Below are positions 1 through 10,367 of a DNA stretch of 49,390 nt, piece after piece (within the stretch, counting starts at the first letter, position 1; each line of letters opens with the position of its first letter). A program made the translations under genes and the position numbers. The stretch spans positions 1 through 49,390 of the forward strand of contig CAIQWT010000109.1 of the NCBI GenBank assembly GCA_903875605.1. Direction: 5' to 3'. The DNA is from an uncultured Geobacteraceae bacterium (lineage in GTDB: Bacteria; Desulfobacterota; Desulfuromonadia; Geobacterales; Pseudopelobacteraceae). Below the pieces are notes generated by a model. That model did no database searches and was not told the DNA's origin. It worked only from the letters and a program-made list of their open reading frames with translations.

Positions 1-5
1 CTCCA
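1..5 (+). other. possible 3' end of an upstream tRNA
   Basis: The first five bases read CTCCA, which would fit the discriminator and CCA tail of a preceding tRNA. tRNA-Gly often precedes tRNA-Thr beside tuf in bacteria. Five bases prove nothing; the idea rests only on this context. Confidence 0.25.
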
Positions 6-14
6 GTAAAACGT

Positions 15-90
<76 letters not shown>

Positions 91-153
91 CTTTAAATTA
101 ATGATTAGCGCAAAGAAGCATAAATAAAAGACTGCTCAAGGAGGGCTTTTCTC

Positions 154-1344
154 ATGGCGAAGGCTAAGTTTGTACGTAATAAAACTCATGTAAACATCGG
201 TACTATTGGCCACGTAGACCACGGTAAGACCACTTTGACTGCTGCAATAACCAAGGTACTCGCCGGCAAAGGTCAGGCTGAGTACAAAGCATTTGATCAA
301 ATTGACAATGCCCCTGAAGAGCGTGAGCGTGGTATCACCATCGCAACTGCCCATGTTGAATATGAAACAGACAAACGTCACTATGCACATGTTGACTGCC
401 CCGGCCATGCTGACTACGTCAAGAACATGATCACCGGTGCTGCCCAGATGGACGGCGCAATACTCGTTGTATCAGCTGCAGACGGCCCAATGCCCCAGAC
501 TCGTGAGCATATTCTTCTTGCTCGTCAGGTCGGCGTTCCTTATATGGTTGTATACCTCAATAAAGCTGACATGGTTGACGATGAAGAGCTCCTTGAACTC
601 GTTGAGCTTGAAGTTCGTGAACTTCTCTCCAGCTATGACTTCCCAGGTGATGATACACCAATCATCAAAGGTTCTGCATTGAAAGCACTTGAAGGCGAGA
701 AAAGCTTTCTTGGCGAAGAGTCTGTTGAACGCCTAATGGACGCAGTTGATGCATACATCCCTGATCCAGAGCGTGCCATTGATCGTCCGTTTCTTATGCC
801 AGTTGAAGATGTTTTCTCCATTTCCGGTCGTGGTACAGTAGCAACCGGTCGTGTTGAGCGCGGCATCGTAAAAGTTGGTGAAGAGATTGAAGTTGTTGGC
901 ATCAAAAACACTATTAAAACCACTGTTACCGGCGTTGAAATGTTCCGCAAACTGCTCGATGAAGGTCGTGCAGGTGACAACATCGGCGCACTTCTGCGCG
1001 GTGTTAAGCGTGAAGATATTGAGCGCGGCCAAGTACTTGCCAAGCCAGGCTCAATAACTCCGCATACAAAGTTCAATGCAGAAGCGTATATTCTGACTAA
1101 AGAAGAGGGTGGACGTCACACTCCATTCTTCAACGGCTACCGTCCTCAGTTTTATTTCCGTACAACTGACGTTACCGGTGTTGCTGAACTTCCAGCCGGA
1201 ATCGAAATGGTTATGCCAGGCGACAACGTTGCCATGACTATCAAACTGATCACTCCGATTGCTATGGACGACGGTTTACGCTTTGCTATCCGTGAAGGCG
1301 GTCGTACTGTTGGTGCCGGTGTTGTTGCTTCAATTATTGAATAA
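154..1344 (+). CDS. tuf: translation elongation factor Tu
   Basis: EF-Tu is the GTPase that delivers aminoacyl-tRNA to the ribosomal A site. The 396-residue protein has the usual length. G1 is GHVDHGKT (19-26), the RGITIA switch is near 59-64, G3 is DCPGHADY, G4 is NKADM and G5 is GSALKA, followed by the two C-terminal beta barrels. The ATG follows a strong AAGGAGG at 139-145. It sits between tRNA-Thr and rpsJ rather than directly after fusA, so this locus combines the tRNA-tufB and tufA-rpsJ arrangements. Bacteria of this group often carry two near-identical tuf copies; a second is not in the window. Confidence 0.98.
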   Translation: MAKAKFVRNKTHVNIGTIGHVDHGKTTLTAAITKVLAGKGQAEYKAFDQIDNAPEERERGITIATAHVEYETDKRHYAHVDCPGHADYVKNMITGAAQMDGAILVVSAADGPMPQTREHILLARQVGVPYMVVYLNKADMVDDEELLELVELEVRELLSSYDFPGDDTPIIKGSALKALEGEKSFLGEESVERLMDAVDAYIPDPERAIDRPFLMPVEDVFSISGRGTVATGRVERGIVKVGEEIEVVGIKNTIKTTVTGVEMFRKLLDEGRAGDNIGALLRGVKREDIERGQVLAKPGSITPHTKFNAEAYILTKEEGGRHTPFFNGYRPQFYFRTTDVTGVAELPAGIEMVMPGDNVAMTIKLITPIAMDDGLRFAIREGGRTVGAGVVASIIE

Positions 1345-1368
1345 ATCTGATAGGTAACGAGGATATCA

Positions 1369-1677
1369 ATGCAGAGCCAGAAGATACGAATTCGCCTTAA
1401 GGCATATGACCACAAACTACTTGATGTTTCAGTAGGTGAAATTGTCGATACAGCTAAAAGAACTGGTGCACGCGTTGCCGGTCCCATTCCGCTACCGACA
1501 GTAATTAACAAGTATTGCGTTCTTAGAGGTCCGCACGTTGACAAAAAGTCACGTGACCAGTTTGAAATAAGAACTCATAAGCGTTTGATTGATATACTTG
1601 ACCCAACTCAGCAGACAGTTGATGCGCTCATGAAACTGGATTTATCTGCCGGTGTTGATGTTGAAATAAAACTGTAA
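1369..1677 (+). CDS. rpsJ: 30S ribosomal protein S10
   Basis: First gene of the classical S10 operon. The product is 102 residues, the usual length, with S10 hallmarks: an [14 protein letters not shown] start, PLPT near the middle, and RTHKRLIDI towards the C-terminus. S10 belongs to the 30S head and also serves as NusE in transcription antitermination. The gene begins 24 bp after tuf, preceded by a purine-rich GAGGATATCA site. No separate leader or promoter fits in this gap, so transcription probably reads through from tRNA-tuf. Confidence 0.98.
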   Translation: MQSQKIRIRLKAYDHKLLDVSVGEIVDTAKRTGARVAGPIPLPTVINKYCVLRGPHVDKKSRDQFEIRTHKRLIDILDPTQQTVDALMKLDLSAGVDVEIKL

Positions 1678-1705
1678 CTGCAACTACGACTGAATAGGAC
1701 TGAAT

Positions 1706-2335
1706 ATGATGAAAGGTATAATCGGAAAAAAACTGGGCATGACCCAGATATTTCTTGAAGACGGAACTAGAGTCCCTGTAACTGTTATCCAGGCAGGTCC
1801 CTGTTTTGTAGTTCAGAAAAAAACTGCTGATGTAGACGGTTACACTGCGGTTCAGGTTGGCTTTGAATCGGTTGCGGCCTCTAACGTCAACAAGCCGTAC
1901 CTTGGCCATTGTATAAAATCTGGTCATGGTGTTTTTAGACACCTTCGTGAATTCAAAAACGAACAGGTTGATTCCCTTAACGTTGGCGACGAAATTACTG
2001 TCAGTGAATTCTCTGTTGACGATGTGATTGATGTTACTGGCACTAGTATCGGTAAGGGTTTTCAGGGTGTTATTAAACGATGGAACTTTAAGGGTGGACG
2101 TGCATCCCATGGATCTAGATTTCATAGAGCACCAGGTTCTATCGGAGCGTCTGCAACTCCATCTCACGTTTTCAAAAACAAAAAGATGCCTGGTCAGATG
2201 GGTAATGTTAAAGTTACTGTGCAACGCCTGAAAATTGTACGAGTAGATGCAGCTGATAACCTTATCTTGATAAAGGGTGCAGTACCAGGCCACAAGAATT
2301 CAATAATTACGATTAAAAAGAGTGTTAAAGCTTAG
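1706..2335 (+). CDS. rplC: 50S ribosomal protein L3
   Basis: L3 is an early-assembling 23S rRNA binding protein near the peptidyl transferase centre. The 209-residue product starts [16 protein letters not shown] and has the central L3 segment [21 protein letters not shown] and the typical [24 protein letters not shown]. Either of two adjacent ATGs (1706 or 1709) could be used. It keeps its standard place between rpsJ and rplD. Confidence 0.98.
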   Translation: MMKGIIGKKLGMTQIFLEDGTRVPVTVIQAGPCFVVQKKTADVDGYTAVQVGFESVAASNVNKPYLGHCIKSGHGVFRHLREFKNEQVDSLNVGDEITVSEFSVDDVIDVTGTSIGKGFQGVIKRWNFKGGRASHGSRFHRAPGSIGASATPSHVFKNKKMPGQMGNVKVTVQRLKIVRVDAADNLILIKGAVPGHKNSIITIKKSVKA

Positions 2336-2353
2336 TTATTCAGGAGTTCGTGT

Positions 2354-2977
2354 ATGCCTTCAATAGCAGTTTATAATATGAACAAACAGCAAGTTGGCGA
2401 AGTACAATTATCTGACGATGTCTTTGATGTTGAAGTAAGAGAAAGTCTTATTCATCAGGCACTTCGGATTCAGCTTGCAAATAGAAGAGCTGGTACTGTA
2501 GCTGTTAAAAATCGGTCCGCTGTTCGTGGCGGTGGAAAAAAGCCGTTTAAACAGAAAGGTACCGGTAATGCACGTCAAGGTTGTAGCCGTGCTCCACAAT
2601 ACCCAGGTGGTGGTGTTGCTTTTGGCCCGCAACCTAAAACTTATAATCTCAGTATGAATAAGAAAGCCAGGTGTGCCGCTCTTTGTTCAGTTCTGACATA
2701 TAAACTGCAGAACAATAATATTACTGTTCTTGATAAATTGGATTTTGCAAAAATATCTTCTAAAGACTTTGTTGGTTTTATGAATACTTTTGATTTAACA
2801 AAATCTTTAATCGTAACGGATGAATTTAATAACAATCTATTTTTATCAGCTCGTAATGTGCCGCATATTAAAATGTTAAAGCATGATGCACTTAATATTC
2901 ACGACATGCTTAAATATAAGCACATTATTTTCACCCAGGATTCTGTGCAATCAACCGAAGGGGTATTGCAAAAATGA
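2354..2977 (+). CDS. rplD: 50S ribosomal protein L4
   Basis: L4 lines the peptide exit tunnel, and in some bacteria it also represses its own operon. The 207-residue product shows the conserved basic loop [20 protein letters not shown] near residues 57-76 and the C-terminal half of the family. A GGAG site precedes the ATG. Its end overlaps the rplW start by four bases, implying translational coupling. No S10-type autoregulatory leader is visible upstream of rpsJ. Confidence 0.97.
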   Translation: MPSIAVYNMNKQQVGEVQLSDDVFDVEVRESLIHQALRIQLANRRAGTVAVKNRSAVRGGGKKPFKQKGTGNARQGCSRAPQYPGGGVAFGPQPKTYNLSMNKKARCAALCSVLTYKLQNNNITVLDKLDFAKISSKDFVGFMNTFDLTKSLIVTDEFNNNLFLSARNVPHIKMLKHDALNIHDMLKYKHIIFTQDSVQSTEGVLQK

Positions 2978-3258
2978 ATATTTACTCAGTAATAAAGAAA
3001 CCACATGTAACTGAAAAAACTTCTTTAGGGTCTGATACTAACAATACTGTTGCGGTTGTCGTTGATAAGGCTGCAAACAAAATTGAGATAAAACAGGCAA
3101 TTGAGAACCTTTTCAAAGTCAAGGTTGCTGATGTCCGCACTGTTAATGTGGCTGGCAAGGTAAAACGTTCTGGTAAAACTTATGGCAAACGTTCCAACTG
3201 GAAAAAAGCTTATGTTACACTCCAGGAAGGGCAATCAATAGATTTCTTCGAAGTCTAA
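2974..3258 (+). CDS. rplW: 50S ribosomal protein L23
   Basis: L23 sits at the tunnel exit and docks trigger factor and SRP. The 94-residue product starts [17 protein letters not shown], with the PHVTEK motif typical of L23, and contains [28 protein letters not shown] family sequence (the rRNA-binding extension). The ATG overlaps the rplD stop (ATGA). Confidence 0.97.
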   Translation: MNIYSVIKKPHVTEKTSLGSDTNNTVAVVVDKAANKIEIKQAIENLFKVKVADVRTVNVAGKVKRSGKTYGKRSNWKKAYVTLQEGQSIDFFEV

Positions 3259-3279
3259 CTAATACGTTTGGGGTTCACA

Positions 3280-4104
3280 ATGGCAATCAAAAGCTATAAT
3301 CCAACTTCAGCTGGGCGTAGACATCAAACATGTTCTACGTTCGATGAAATTACTAAAACAACTCCTGAGAAATCCTTACTCGTCTCACTTAAAAAAAGTG
3401 GTGGCAGGAATTCTAATGGTCGGATAACTTCTCGTCACCAGGGCGGCGGTCACAAACAGAAATATCGTATTATTGATTTTCGTCGTGACAAGCGCAGCAT
3501 ACCCGCTACTGTCGCTAGTATTGAGTATGACCCGAATCGAAGTGCTAGAATTGCACTTTTAAATTATGTTGATGGTGAAAAACGATACATTCTTGCTCCC
3601 CTCGATCTTAAGGTCGGTGATGTTGTAATTAGTGGACCTGAAGCGGATATCAAACCTGGTAATTCATTGCCATTACGTTCGATACCACTCGGTACTGTAA
3701 TTCACAATATTGAGCTAAAGATTGGTAAAGGTGCTCAGTTGGCAAGAAGTGCTGGTACTTATGCACAACTTATGTCCAAAGAGGGTAAATATTCACAGGT
3801 TAAACTTCCTTCCGGTGAAGTACGTCTGGTTCTCCAGGATTGTTATGCAACTATTGGTCAGGTTGGTAATACTGATCATGAAAATGTAAATATCGGTAAA
3901 GCTGGACGTTCACGTTGGCTTGGCAGACGTCCTAAGGTTCGTGGAGTTGCAATGAACCCTGTCGATCATCCGCATGGTGGTGGTGAAGGTAGAACATCTG
4001 GTGGTCGTCATCCTGTTACACCATGGGGTATTCCTACCAAGGGTTACAAAACTCGTACTAATAAAACTTCTGATCGCTTCATAGTTAAAAAGCGCACTAA
4101 ATAA
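3280..4104 (+). CDS. rplB: 50S ribosomal protein L2
   Basis: L2 is needed for subunit joining and peptidyl transferase activity. The product is 274 residues with the normal start [19 protein letters not shown] lies 12 bases upstream in frame at 3268, but that stretch reads as the ribosome-binding site (TTGGGG), so the ATG at 3280 is preferred. Conserved family blocks include [15 protein letters not shown] and the C-terminal [14 protein letters not shown] with the histidine important for function. Confidence 0.98.
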   Translation: MAIKSYNPTSAGRRHQTCSTFDEITKTTPEKSLLVSLKKSGGRNSNGRITSRHQGGGHKQKYRIIDFRRDKRSIPATVASIEYDPNRSARIALLNYVDGEKRYILAPLDLKVGDVVISGPEADIKPGNSLPLRSIPLGTVIHNIELKIGKGAQLARSAGTYAQLMSKEGKYSQVKLPSGEVRLVLQDCYATIGQVGNTDHENVNIGKAGRSRWLGRRPKVRGVAMNPVDHPHGGGEGRTSGGRHPVTPWGIPTKGYKTRTNKTSDRFIVKKRTK

Positions 4105-4127
4105 TTCGTTTGAGAGGCTGAGATCTT

Positions 4128-4406
4128 ATGGCACGTTCGATAAAAAAAGGTCCATTTATTGATGACCACCTGAACAAAAAAGTTCTGGCTGAAGGTCCTA
4201 ATACTAAAAAAATTATTAAGACCTGGTCACGCCGCTCAACGATTAGCCCTGATTTCATTGGGTGTAGTTTTGCGGTTCATAACGGTAAAAAATTCATCCC
4301 TGTTTTTGTCACTGAAAATATGGTTGGCCATAAGATGGGTGAATTCGCTCCAACAAGAACATTTCACGGTCATGCCGCTGATAAAAAGAGCAAAGTCAAG
4401 AAGTAG
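4128..4406 (+). CDS. rpsS: 30S ribosomal protein S19
   Basis: S19 is in the 30S head, forms a pair with S13 and contacts the bridge to 50S. The 92-residue product begins [19 protein letters not shown] and contains [11 protein letters not shown] and [15 protein letters not shown], all diagnostic. It has standard length and position between rplB and rplV. Confidence 0.98.
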   Translation: MARSIKKGPFIDDHLNKKVLAEGPNTKKIIKTWSRRSTISPDFIGCSFAVHNGKKFIPVFVTENMVGHKMGEFAPTRTFHGHAADKKSKVKK

Positions 4407-4421
4407 TAAGGGAGCTTTTAA

Positions 4422-4757
4422 ATGGAATCCAACGCTAAACTGTCATCTGTTCGCCTTTCTCCACGTAAAACACGCCTTGTAGTTGATCTTGTGCGTGGAA
4501 AGGGTATTCAAGATGCACTTAATATCTTGCGCTTTATGCCCCAGCCTTCTGCCAAGCTTGTTTCAAAGCTACTTAAGTCTGCTGTCGCTAACGCAGAGCA
4601 AAAAGGTGTGTCTGATGTTGATCGCCTTGTAGTAAAAACAATCTTTGTTGATGGTGGTGCTGCTCTTAAACGTTTTGTACCTCGTGCTATGGGACGTGCT
4701 AGCAAAATACGTAAGCCTACTAGTCATATTGCTGTAATCCTTTCAGACTTGAAATAG
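4422..4757 (+). CDS. rplV: 50S ribosomal protein L22
   Basis: L22 lines the exit tunnel; its hairpin is the place of many macrolide-resistance mutations. The 111-residue product shows [17 protein letters not shown] near the N-terminus and the hairpin region [26 protein letters not shown], which is the normal wild-type pattern. It is separated by only 15 bp from rpsS, with GGGAG as ribosome-binding site. Confidence 0.97.
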   Translation: MESNAKLSSVRLSPRKTRLVVDLVRGKGIQDALNILRFMPQPSAKLVSKLLKSAVANAEQKGVSDVDRLVVKTIFVDGGAALKRFVPRAMGRASKIRKPTSHIAVILSDLK

Positions 4758-4779
4758 TTATATTACGTGGAGGTGTAGG

Positions 4780-5412
4780 TTGGGACAAAAAATTAATCCG
4801 ATTGGTTTCAGGCTCGGTGTTACTAAAACCTGGGATTCAAAGTGGTACGCAGAAGCTGACTACGCAAAACTTTTACATGAAGATCTCGCGATCCGTAAGT
4901 TTCTTAAGAAGCGCCTTTATAGTTCTGGTGTTTCAAAGATTGAAATTGAGCGCGCTGCCAATAAGTGTAAGATAAATATTTTTACTGCTAGACCTGGTCT
5001 TATCATTGGTAAGAAAGGTTCTGAAGTTGAAACGATAAAAAAAGAGCTTGCTCTTATTTCTTCTAAAGAAATATTTATTACAATCAATGAAGTACGTAAA
5101 CCTGAATTGGATGCTCAATTAGTTGCAGAAAATGTTGCTTTGCAATTAGAGCGTCGTATAGCATTTAGGAGAGCAATGAAGAAAAGTGTTACATCTACAC
5201 TTAAATTCGGCGCCAAGGGTATTCGCATTACCTGCTCTGGTCGTTTAGGTGGAGCTGAAATGTCTCGTACTGAATGGTATCGTGAAGGCAGAGTGCCATT
5301 ACATACTTTGCGTGCTGATATCGACTACGGCTTTGCTGAAGCTAAGACTACTTACGGACTTATTGGTATCAAGGTACTCATCTTCAAGGGCGAAATACTG
5401 CCTGGTAAATAA
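4780..5412 (+). CDS. rpsC: 30S ribosomal protein S3
   Basis: S3 shapes the mRNA entry channel. The 210-residue protein begins [21 protein letters not shown] and has the KH-domain loop [10 protein letters not shown] near residues 70-79, then the C-terminal domain [31 protein letters not shown]. The start is TTG at 4780, supported by GGAGGT at 4769-4774 and by the lack of any in-frame ATG that would retain the conserved N-terminus. Confidence 0.97.
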   Translation: MGQKINPIGFRLGVTKTWDSKWYAEADYAKLLHEDLAIRKFLKKRLYSSGVSKIEIERAANKCKINIFTARPGLIIGKKGSEVETIKKELALISSKEIFITINEVRKPELDAQLVAENVALQLERRIAFRRAMKKSVTSTLKFGAKGIRITCSGRLGGAEMSRTEWYREGRVPLHTLRADIDYGFAEAKTTYGLIGIKVLIFKGEILPGK

Positions 5413-5445
5413 ATTATTAATATTGCAAAATAGGAGCACGTATCA

Positions 5446-5868
5446 ATGTTAATGCCGAAACGGGTAAAACATAGAAAACAGATGAAAGGGCGCATGTCTG
5501 GTAAGCCCTGTAGAGGAATCGAACTCTCATTTGGAGAATATGGTCTTCAGGCGACTGAATGTGGTTGGCTTGATTCGCGTCAGATCGAAGCTGCTCGTAT
5601 CGCAATGACTCGCTATATTAAGAGGGGCGGAAAAATATGGATACGTATTTTCCCTGATAAACCTTTAACAGCAAAGCCAGCTGAAACCAGGATGGGTAAA
5701 GGTAAAGGCTCTCCTGATTCTTGGGTTTGTGTTATAAAGCCAGGTATGGTTTTATACGAAATGGAAGGCGTAACAGAAGAGATTGCACGTGAGGCTCTCA
5801 GGCTGGCTGCCCATAAATTACCCATTTCCACTAAGTTTATTTCCAGAGGGGATGTACATGAAGCCTAA
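5446..5868 (+). CDS. rplP: 50S ribosomal protein L16
   Basis: L16 organises the A-site region of 23S rRNA. The 140-residue product starts [17 protein letters not shown] and contains [32 protein letters not shown] sequence, which is diagnostic, plus [13 protein letters not shown]. The ATG at 5446 follows TAGGAG. The end overlaps the rpmC start by 11 bases. Confidence 0.98.
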   Translation: MLMPKRVKHRKQMKGRMSGKPCRGIELSFGEYGLQATECGWLDSRQIEAARIAMTRYIKRGGKIWIRIFPDKPLTAKPAETRMGKGKGSPDSWVCVIKPGMVLYEMEGVTEEIAREALRLAAHKLPISTKFISRGDVHEA

Positions 5869-6061
5869 TGATTTGAGAAAAATATCAGCTGATGATCTTG
5901 GTAAGAAGCAGACTGAGTCAACTCAGGAACTCTTTAACCTTAAATTTCAGCTTCATACCGGCAGACTTGAGAATACTTCCAAGCTAAAGAGCCTACGTAA
6001 GGATATTGCCAGAATTAATACCATTCTCACCGAATGTAAGGCAGGGGGAGTATCAAAATGA
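5858..6061 (+). CDS. rpmC: 50S ribosomal protein L29
   Basis: L29 lies by the tunnel exit next to L23. The product is 67 residues, starting [17 protein letters not shown], with the family core [31 protein letters not shown] longer in-frame reading exists, but it would extend far into rplP; AGAGGGG at 5845-5851 and the family's usual length set the ATG at 5858. It overlaps rplP by 11 bases and rpsQ by four. Confidence 0.96.
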   Translation: MKPNDLRKISADDLGKKQTESTQELFNLKFQLHTGRLENTSKLKSLRKDIARINTILTECKAGGVSK

Positions 6062-6315
6062 GTGAACGCGGTCACAGAAAGACTCAAGTAGGCGTTGTTG
6101 TGAGCGATAAGATGGAAAAGACTGTAGTTGTTAAAGTCGACCGTCTTGTTAAACACAGTGTCTACAGCAAATATATTAAGCGCAGTGTAAAATATAAGGT
6201 TCATGATGAACTGAATAGTTCGAAGAACGGCGATCGTGTTCAAATTATTGAATGTCGTCCTTTGAGCAAAGATAAACGCTGGAGCCTTAAGCAGATAATC
6301 GAAAGCATCTCTTAG
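6058..6315 (+). CDS. rpsQ: 30S ribosomal protein S17
   Basis: S17 is a primary 16S rRNA-binding protein with an OB fold. The 85-residue product starts [22 protein letters not shown] and contains [21 protein letters not shown] and [18 protein letters not shown], all standard. The ATG overlaps the rpmC stop as ATGA. Confidence 0.97.
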   Translation: MSERGHRKTQVGVVVSDKMEKTVVVKVDRLVKHSVYSKYIKRSVKYKVHDELNSSKNGDRVQIIECRPLSKDKRWSLKQIIESIS

Positions 6316-6333
6316 TATAGGGAGTAACTACTA

Positions 6334-6702
6334 ATGATACAAATGCAGACAGTGCTGGATGTCGCGGATAACTCTGGTGCAAAAAAACTTTTTTGCATTA
6401 AAGTACTTGGCGGGTCTAAAAGAAAATACGCAGGTGTTGGTGATATTATTGTTGCTTCTGTACGTGAAGCACTGCCAAATTCAAAGGTTAAAAAAGGTGA
6501 CGTTGTTAAGGCAGTTGTTGTCAGAACTGCTAAATCACTAGGTCGACCTGATGGCTCATATATTCGTTTTGATGATAATTCTGGTGTTGTCATTAATAAT
6601 GCTAAAGAACCGGTTGGTACCCGTATATTCGGCCCGGTTGCCAGAGAACTGCGCGCAAAAAAGTTTATGAAAATTATTTCTCTTGCACCGGAAGTACTAT
6701 AA
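6334..6702 (+). CDS. rplN: 50S ribosomal protein L14
   Basis: L14 binds 23S rRNA and takes part in intersubunit bridges. The 122-residue product begins [28 protein letters not shown], which is diagnostic, and includes [30 protein letters not shown]. First gene of the classical spc operon, but here only 18 bp after rpsQ with no terminator or promoter, so S10 and spc appear fused. Confidence 0.98.
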   Translation: MIQMQTVLDVADNSGAKKLFCIKVLGGSKRKYAGVGDIIVASVREALPNSKVKKGDVVKAVVVRTAKSLGRPDGSYIRFDDNSGVVINNAKEPVGTRIFGPVARELRAKKFMKIISLAPEVL

Positions 6703-6717
6703 AAATATCGGAGAACG

Positions 6718-7041
6718 ATGATGCAAGTCACAAAACCACATGTTAACAAGGGCGATACTGTAATGGTTATTGCCGGTAAGGAAAAAAGTAAAACTGGCAA
6801 AATTCTTCAATTGCTTCCAAAGAAAAACGGAGTAATTGTTGAAGGACTTAATTTAGTCAAGCGCCATGTTAAAGCTAAAGGTAATGAAGCTGGCGAGATT
6901 AAGGAGAAAGAAGCAAGGATTCATATCTCCAACGTTATGCCATATTGTTCTAAGTGCTCAAAACCTGTTAGATCAAGCAAAAAGCTGTTAGAGAATGGTG
7001 AAAAACAACGTGTTTGTGTAAAGTGCGGCACAACACTTTAG
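6718..7041 (+). CDS. rplX: 50S ribosomal protein L24 with C-terminal zinc ribbon
   Basis: L24 starts 50S assembly. The 107-residue product has the KOW segment [19 protein letters not shown] followed by the L24 core. The tail carries two CxxC pairs (Cys77/Cys80 and Cys100/Cys103), predicted to bind zinc; this C-terminal ribbon is known in part of the bacterial L24 family and absent from E. coli L24. Either of two adjacent ATGs (6718 or 6721) may be the start. Confidence 0.96.
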   Translation: MMQVTKPHVNKGDTVMVIAGKEKSKTGKILQLLPKKNGVIVEGLNLVKRHVKAKGNEAGEIKEKEARIHISNVMPYCSKCSKPVRSSKKLLENGEKQRVCVKCGTTL

Positions 7042-7065
7042 AATTACTTAGGAGGGAATTATCTA

Positions 7066-7605
7066 ATGTCTCGATTAAAAGATATATATTCATCAGAAAT
7101 TGTGGCTAAACTTCTTAGCGACTTCAGTTATAAGTCGGGCATGGAGGTCCCACAAATTAAGAAAATAGTTGTAAATATGGGCCTTGGTGAAGCAATTCAG
7201 AATGTTAAGATTCTAGATTCAGCAACGACGGAGCTTGGCCTAATTACCGGACAGAAGTCTGTAATTACTAAGGCTAAAAAATCTATTGCTACTTTTAAAC
7301 TACGTGAAGGCATGCCGATTGGTTGTATGGTAACTTTACGTCGTGACAGAATGTATGAATTTCTTGATCGTCTGATAAATGTTTCACTTGCCAGGGTTCG
7401 TGACTTTAAGGGCGTATCTGGTAAAGCTTTTGATGGTAAGGGTAATTATACTCTTGGTATCAAGGACCAACTCATTTTCCCTGAAATTAATTATGATAAT
7501 GTAGACAAAATCAAGGGCATGAATATTACTATTGTAACGAGTGCTAAAACTGACGAAGAGGGTAAGGCACTTCTCAAGTACCTGGGCATGCCGTTCAGGA
7601 ACTAA
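7066..7605 (+). CDS. rplE: 50S ribosomal protein L5
   Basis: L5 binds 5S rRNA and touches P-site tRNA. The 179-residue product has [16 protein letters not shown] near residues 28-43, the [21 protein letters not shown] block and the C-terminal [16 protein letters not shown]. The ATG at 7066 follows TAGGAGG. Standard spc-operon position. Confidence 0.98.
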   Translation: MSRLKDIYSSEIVAKLLSDFSYKSGMEVPQIKKIVVNMGLGEAIQNVKILDSATTELGLITGQKSVITKAKKSIATFKLREGMPIGCMVTLRRDRMYEFLDRLINVSLARVRDFKGVSGKAFDGKGNYTLGIKDQLIFPEINYDNVDKIKGMNITIVTSAKTDEEGKALLKYLGMPFRN

Positions 7606-7622
7606 GATATCTGGAGGATTCT

Positions 7623-7808
7623 GTGGCAAAAGTATCAATGATTATTAAATCTCAGCGTACACCCAAGTTCAAAGTTCGTCAGCATAACCGTTGCCCGGTC
7701 TGCGGTCGGCCTAAAGCATTTTATCGTAAGTTCGAGATGTGCAGGATTTGTCTGCGCAAGTATGCCTCGTCTGGCCAGATTCCCGGCGTGATAAAATCGA
7801 GCTGGTAA
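7623..7808 (+). CDS. rpsN: 30S ribosomal protein S14, zinc-binding (type Z)
   Basis: S14 is needed for late 30S head assembly. The product is only 61 residues, the short zinc-containing form, with Cys24, Cys27, Cys40 and Cys43 as two CxxC pairs. Members of Enterobacteriaceae use a longer form without these cysteines. The start is GTG at 7623 behind CTGGAGG. Confidence 0.97.
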   Translation: MAKVSMIIKSQRTPKFKVRQHNRCPVCGRPKAFYRKFEMCRICLRKYASSGQIPGVIKSSW

Positions 7809-7849
7809 CTAAAAGCCTCATATAGATAAAGAGACAGGAGCACATCACG

Positions 7850-8248
7850 ATGTCCATGACAGACCCAATTGCTGACATGCTTACCAGAATCAGAAATGCA
7901 AACATGGTAAAGCACCAGAAAGTTGACATTCCATCATCCAATATGAAGGTCAGTATTGCTAATGTTCTTAAGCAAGAAGGCTTTATTAAGAACTATAAGG
8001 TTATCTCCGATAACCTTCAAGGTGTTCTACGAGTATACTTGAAGTATATTGATGAGAAAGATAGCGTTATTAACGAGATTAAACGCATCAGTAAACCAGG
8101 TGGTCGTGTTTATGTAAAATCAGAAGATATTCCTTTGATTAAAAGTGGTCTTGGTATAGCGATTCTCTCCACATCAAAAGGTATCATAACTGATAATACT
8201 GCACGTAAGTCTGGTGTTGGCGGCGAGTTAATCTGCACGGTCTGGTAA
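7850..8248 (+). CDS. rpsH: 30S ribosomal protein S8
   Basis: S8 binds the central domain of 16S rRNA and in enterics represses the spc operon. The 132-residue product starts [18 protein letters not shown] and ends [11 protein letters not shown], with [19 protein letters not shown] as the conserved C-terminal block. ATG at 7850 or 7856 is possible; the first fits the CAGGAG site better. Confidence 0.97.
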   Translation: MSMTDPIADMLTRIRNANMVKHQKVDIPSSNMKVSIANVLKQEGFIKNYKVISDNLQGVLRVYLKYIDEKDSVINEIKRISKPGGRVYVKSEDIPLIKSGLGIAILSTSKGIITDNTARKSGVGGELICTVW

Positions 8249-8273
8249 TAATAGCGACAAGGAGTACTTTTAG

Positions 8274-8813
8274 ATGTCTAGAATAGGTAAATTACCAATT
8301 GAGATACCAAGTGGTGTGAAAGTTAATTTCACAGAGTCAGTACTTTCGGTACAGGGTCCAAACGGATCTTTAACTCGACAGATAATGTCGGTTGTTCTTC
8401 TTGATATTCGTGATACTTCTATAGAAGTCACCCGTATCGATGATTCAACTGCCGCGAGAGCTGCACATGGTCTTACTCGTACTTTAATTAACAATATGGT
8501 TGTCGGTGTTACTAAGGGTTTCCAGAGAGATCTCGAAATTAATGGAGTTGGTTACCGTGCTGAAGTAAAAGGCAAGGAACTTGTTCTTGCTTTAGGTTAC
8601 TCTCATCCTGTTAACTTTCCAATACCTGAAGGCATCGTAATTGATGTTGAAAAAATGACAAAATTGTCTGTCAAGGGATTTGATAAGGAGCTGGTAGGTC
8701 AGACAGCTGCTAAAATTAGATCATTCCGTAGTCCTGAGCCTTATAAAGGTAAAGGAATTAAATACGCTGACGAGACTATCTTAAGAAAAGCTGGTAAAAC
8801 CGGCAAGAAATAG
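8274..8813 (+). CDS. rplF: 50S ribosomal protein L6
   Basis: L6 lies near the factor-binding site of 50S. The 179-residue product starts [15 protein letters not shown] and contains [19 protein letters not shown] and [22 protein letters not shown], which are family signatures. The normal two-domain arrangement is complete. Confidence 0.98.
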   Translation: MSRIGKLPIEIPSGVKVNFTESVLSVQGPNGSLTRQIMSVVLLDIRDTSIEVTRIDDSTAARAAHGLTRTLINNMVVGVTKGFQRDLEINGVGYRAEVKGKELVLALGYSHPVNFPIPEGIVIDVEKMTKLSVKGFDKELVGQTAAKIRSFRSPEPYKGKGIKYADETILRKAGKTGKK

Positions 8814-8832
8814 TCTTTATAAGGAGATATTT

Positions 8833-9198
8833 GTGGCGAAGACTGCTATTAAAACAATTACTCGGCTAAAACGTAAAGTACGAGTTAGAAAAAAAGTTCG
8901 TGGGACGACTGAAAGACCCCGTCTAAACGTTTTTAAGAGTGCGCGGCATATTTACGCACAGCTTATTGATGATTCAACCGGCACTACAATTGCGGCCTGT
9001 TCTACATTATCAGAATCTGCACAGGGTCTTTCAAATACGGGTAATATTGCCGCAGCAACACTTGTTGGTAAGGAAGTTGCGGGTCTTTCTATCGCAAAAG
9101 GAATAACTTCAGTAGTTTTTGACAGAAATGGTTTTCTCTATCACGGCAGAATAAAGGCACTTGCTGATTCGGCCCGCGAAGCCGGTTTGAATTTTTAA
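8833..9198 (+). CDS. rplR: 50S ribosomal protein L18
   Basis: L18 binds 5S rRNA with L5. The 121-residue product shows [20 protein letters not shown] and [10 protein letters not shown] near the N-terminus, and [24 protein letters not shown] at the end. The start is GTG at 8833, preceded by AAGGAG, with no alternative ATG. Confidence 0.97.
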   Translation: MAKTAIKTITRLKRKVRVRKKVRGTTERPRLNVFKSARHIYAQLIDDSTGTTIAACSTLSESAQGLSNTGNIAAATLVGKEVAGLSIAKGITSVVFDRNGFLYHGRIKALADSAREAGLNF

Positions 9199-9216
9199 GC
9201 GTATAGGAGGTTTTCT

Positions 9217-9705
9217 TTGAGTCGAATTAATCCAGCTGAACTTAATCTGAATGACAGAGTCGTACATATCAGTCGTGTAGCCAAGGTTGTTAAGGGTGGT
9301 CGTCGTTTTAGTTTTTCTGCCTTAATTGTTGTTGGTGATGGCAACGGTTATGTAGGTTACGGACTAGGTAAAGCTAATGAAGTTCCTGAAGCTATCAGGA
9401 AGGGTGTTGAACAGGCAAAAAAGAATCTTATTAAGGTTCCGGTTAACTCTAATCAAACCATTCCGTTCGAAATTGAAGGGAAATTTGGAGCGGGCCGTCT
9501 GCTCATGAAACCTGCTTCTGCAGGTACTGGTGTTATTGCCGGCGGTGCTGCTCGCGCAATATTTGAAGCTGCCGGTATAAACAATATACTTTCCAAGTGT
9601 TTAGGCTCTAACAATCCACACAACGTTATTAAAGCTGCTTTTAACGGTCTTATGCGTCTTAAGACCCCGGAAGAGATTGCTGCACGACGTGGTATTACTG
9701 AATAA
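9217..9705 (+). CDS. rpsE: 30S ribosomal protein S5
   Basis: S5 contributes to decoding fidelity and the mRNA entry site. The 162-residue product includes [21 protein letters not shown] and the loop [24 protein letters not shown], then the C-terminal domain with [17 protein letters not shown]. Initiation is predicted at TTG 9217 behind AGGAGG (9205-9210); there is no usable ATG nearby. Confidence 0.97.
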   Translation: MSRINPAELNLNDRVVHISRVAKVVKGGRRFSFSALIVVGDGNGYVGYGLGKANEVPEAIRKGVEQAKKNLIKVPVNSNQTIPFEIEGKFGAGRLLMKPASAGTGVIAGGAARAIFEAAGINNILSKCLGSNNPHNVIKAAFNGLMRLKTPEEIAARRGITE

Positions 9706-9727
9706 CTCTTTTATACGAGGATTTAAT

Positions 9728-9904
9728 ATGAGTAATATAATTAAAATAACGCTTTCTAAAAGTACTATATGTACCCCTAAAAAACATCGTGCTGTTGTGT
9801 CTGGACTTGGTCTGTCAAAGATCAATCAGACAGTTGAGCGTCAAGACAGTCCTCAAATACGGGGTATGATTAATAAGGTTGGTCATTTACTGACCGTTGA
9901 ATAG
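9728..9904 (+). CDS. rpmD: 50S ribosomal protein L30
   Basis: A small 58-residue L30 starting MSNIIKITLSKSTICTPKKHRAV and ending VGHLLTVE. A longer reading would extend back into rpsE; the ATG at 9728 after ACGAGG is the proper start. It keeps the usual place between rpsE and rplO. L30 is not universal in bacteria, so its presence is of mild taxonomic use. Confidence 0.95.
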   Translation: MSNIIKITLSKSTICTPKKHRAVVSGLGLSKINQTVERQDSPQIRGMINKVGHLLTVE

Positions 9905-9923
9905 ATAAAAGGGGTTTACTTTC

Positions 9924-10367
9924 ATGGAACTTAATAATCTGAGACCTTCTGTAGGCTCTACTAAGAACAGAAAACGTATTGGTCGTGGTACCGGCTCCGG
10001 CCATGGCAAAACAGCAACAAAAGGGCACAAGGGTCAGAAAGCACGTTCGGGTGGTAGTATTAAAGCCGGATTTGAGGGCGGACAAATGCCTCTTCAGCGC
10101 CGTTTACCAAAACGTGGATTTACTCCTATTGATCGAGTTGTCTTTTCGCTTGTAAATATAAAACAGCTTGATTTGTTTGAGGTTGGTACAATTGTTAACG
10201 CTTCTTCGCTTGTTGCTATGGGACTGATCAAATCTGATCGCAATCCTGTTAAAATTCTTGGTAATGGTGAAATTACTAAGTCTTTTAAAGTAATAGCGAA
10301 TAAATTCAGCCAAACTGCTAAAGATAAAATCATTGCTGCTGGTGGTAGTATTGAGGAGACTTTATAG
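9924..10367 (+). CDS. rplO: 50S ribosomal protein L15
   Basis: L15 is a late-assembly 23S binding protein. The 147-residue product starts [20 protein letters not shown] and has the glycine/basic segment [22 protein letters not shown]. The C-terminal domain ends [10 protein letters not shown]. Its stop shares one base with the secY start codon. Confidence 0.97.
   Translation: MELNNLRPSVGSTKNRKRIGRGTGSGHGKTATKGHKGQKARSGGSIKAGFEGGQMPLQRRLPKRGFTPIDRVVFSLVNIKQLDLFEVGTIVNASSLVAMGLIKSDRNPVKILGNGEITKSFKVIANKFSQTAKDKIIAAGGSIEETL

Noticed and set aside
1628-2293. 221-codon minus-strand frame opposite rplC
   Set aside because: It is antisense to a certain ribosomal protein gene with no promoter and no recognisable protein features.
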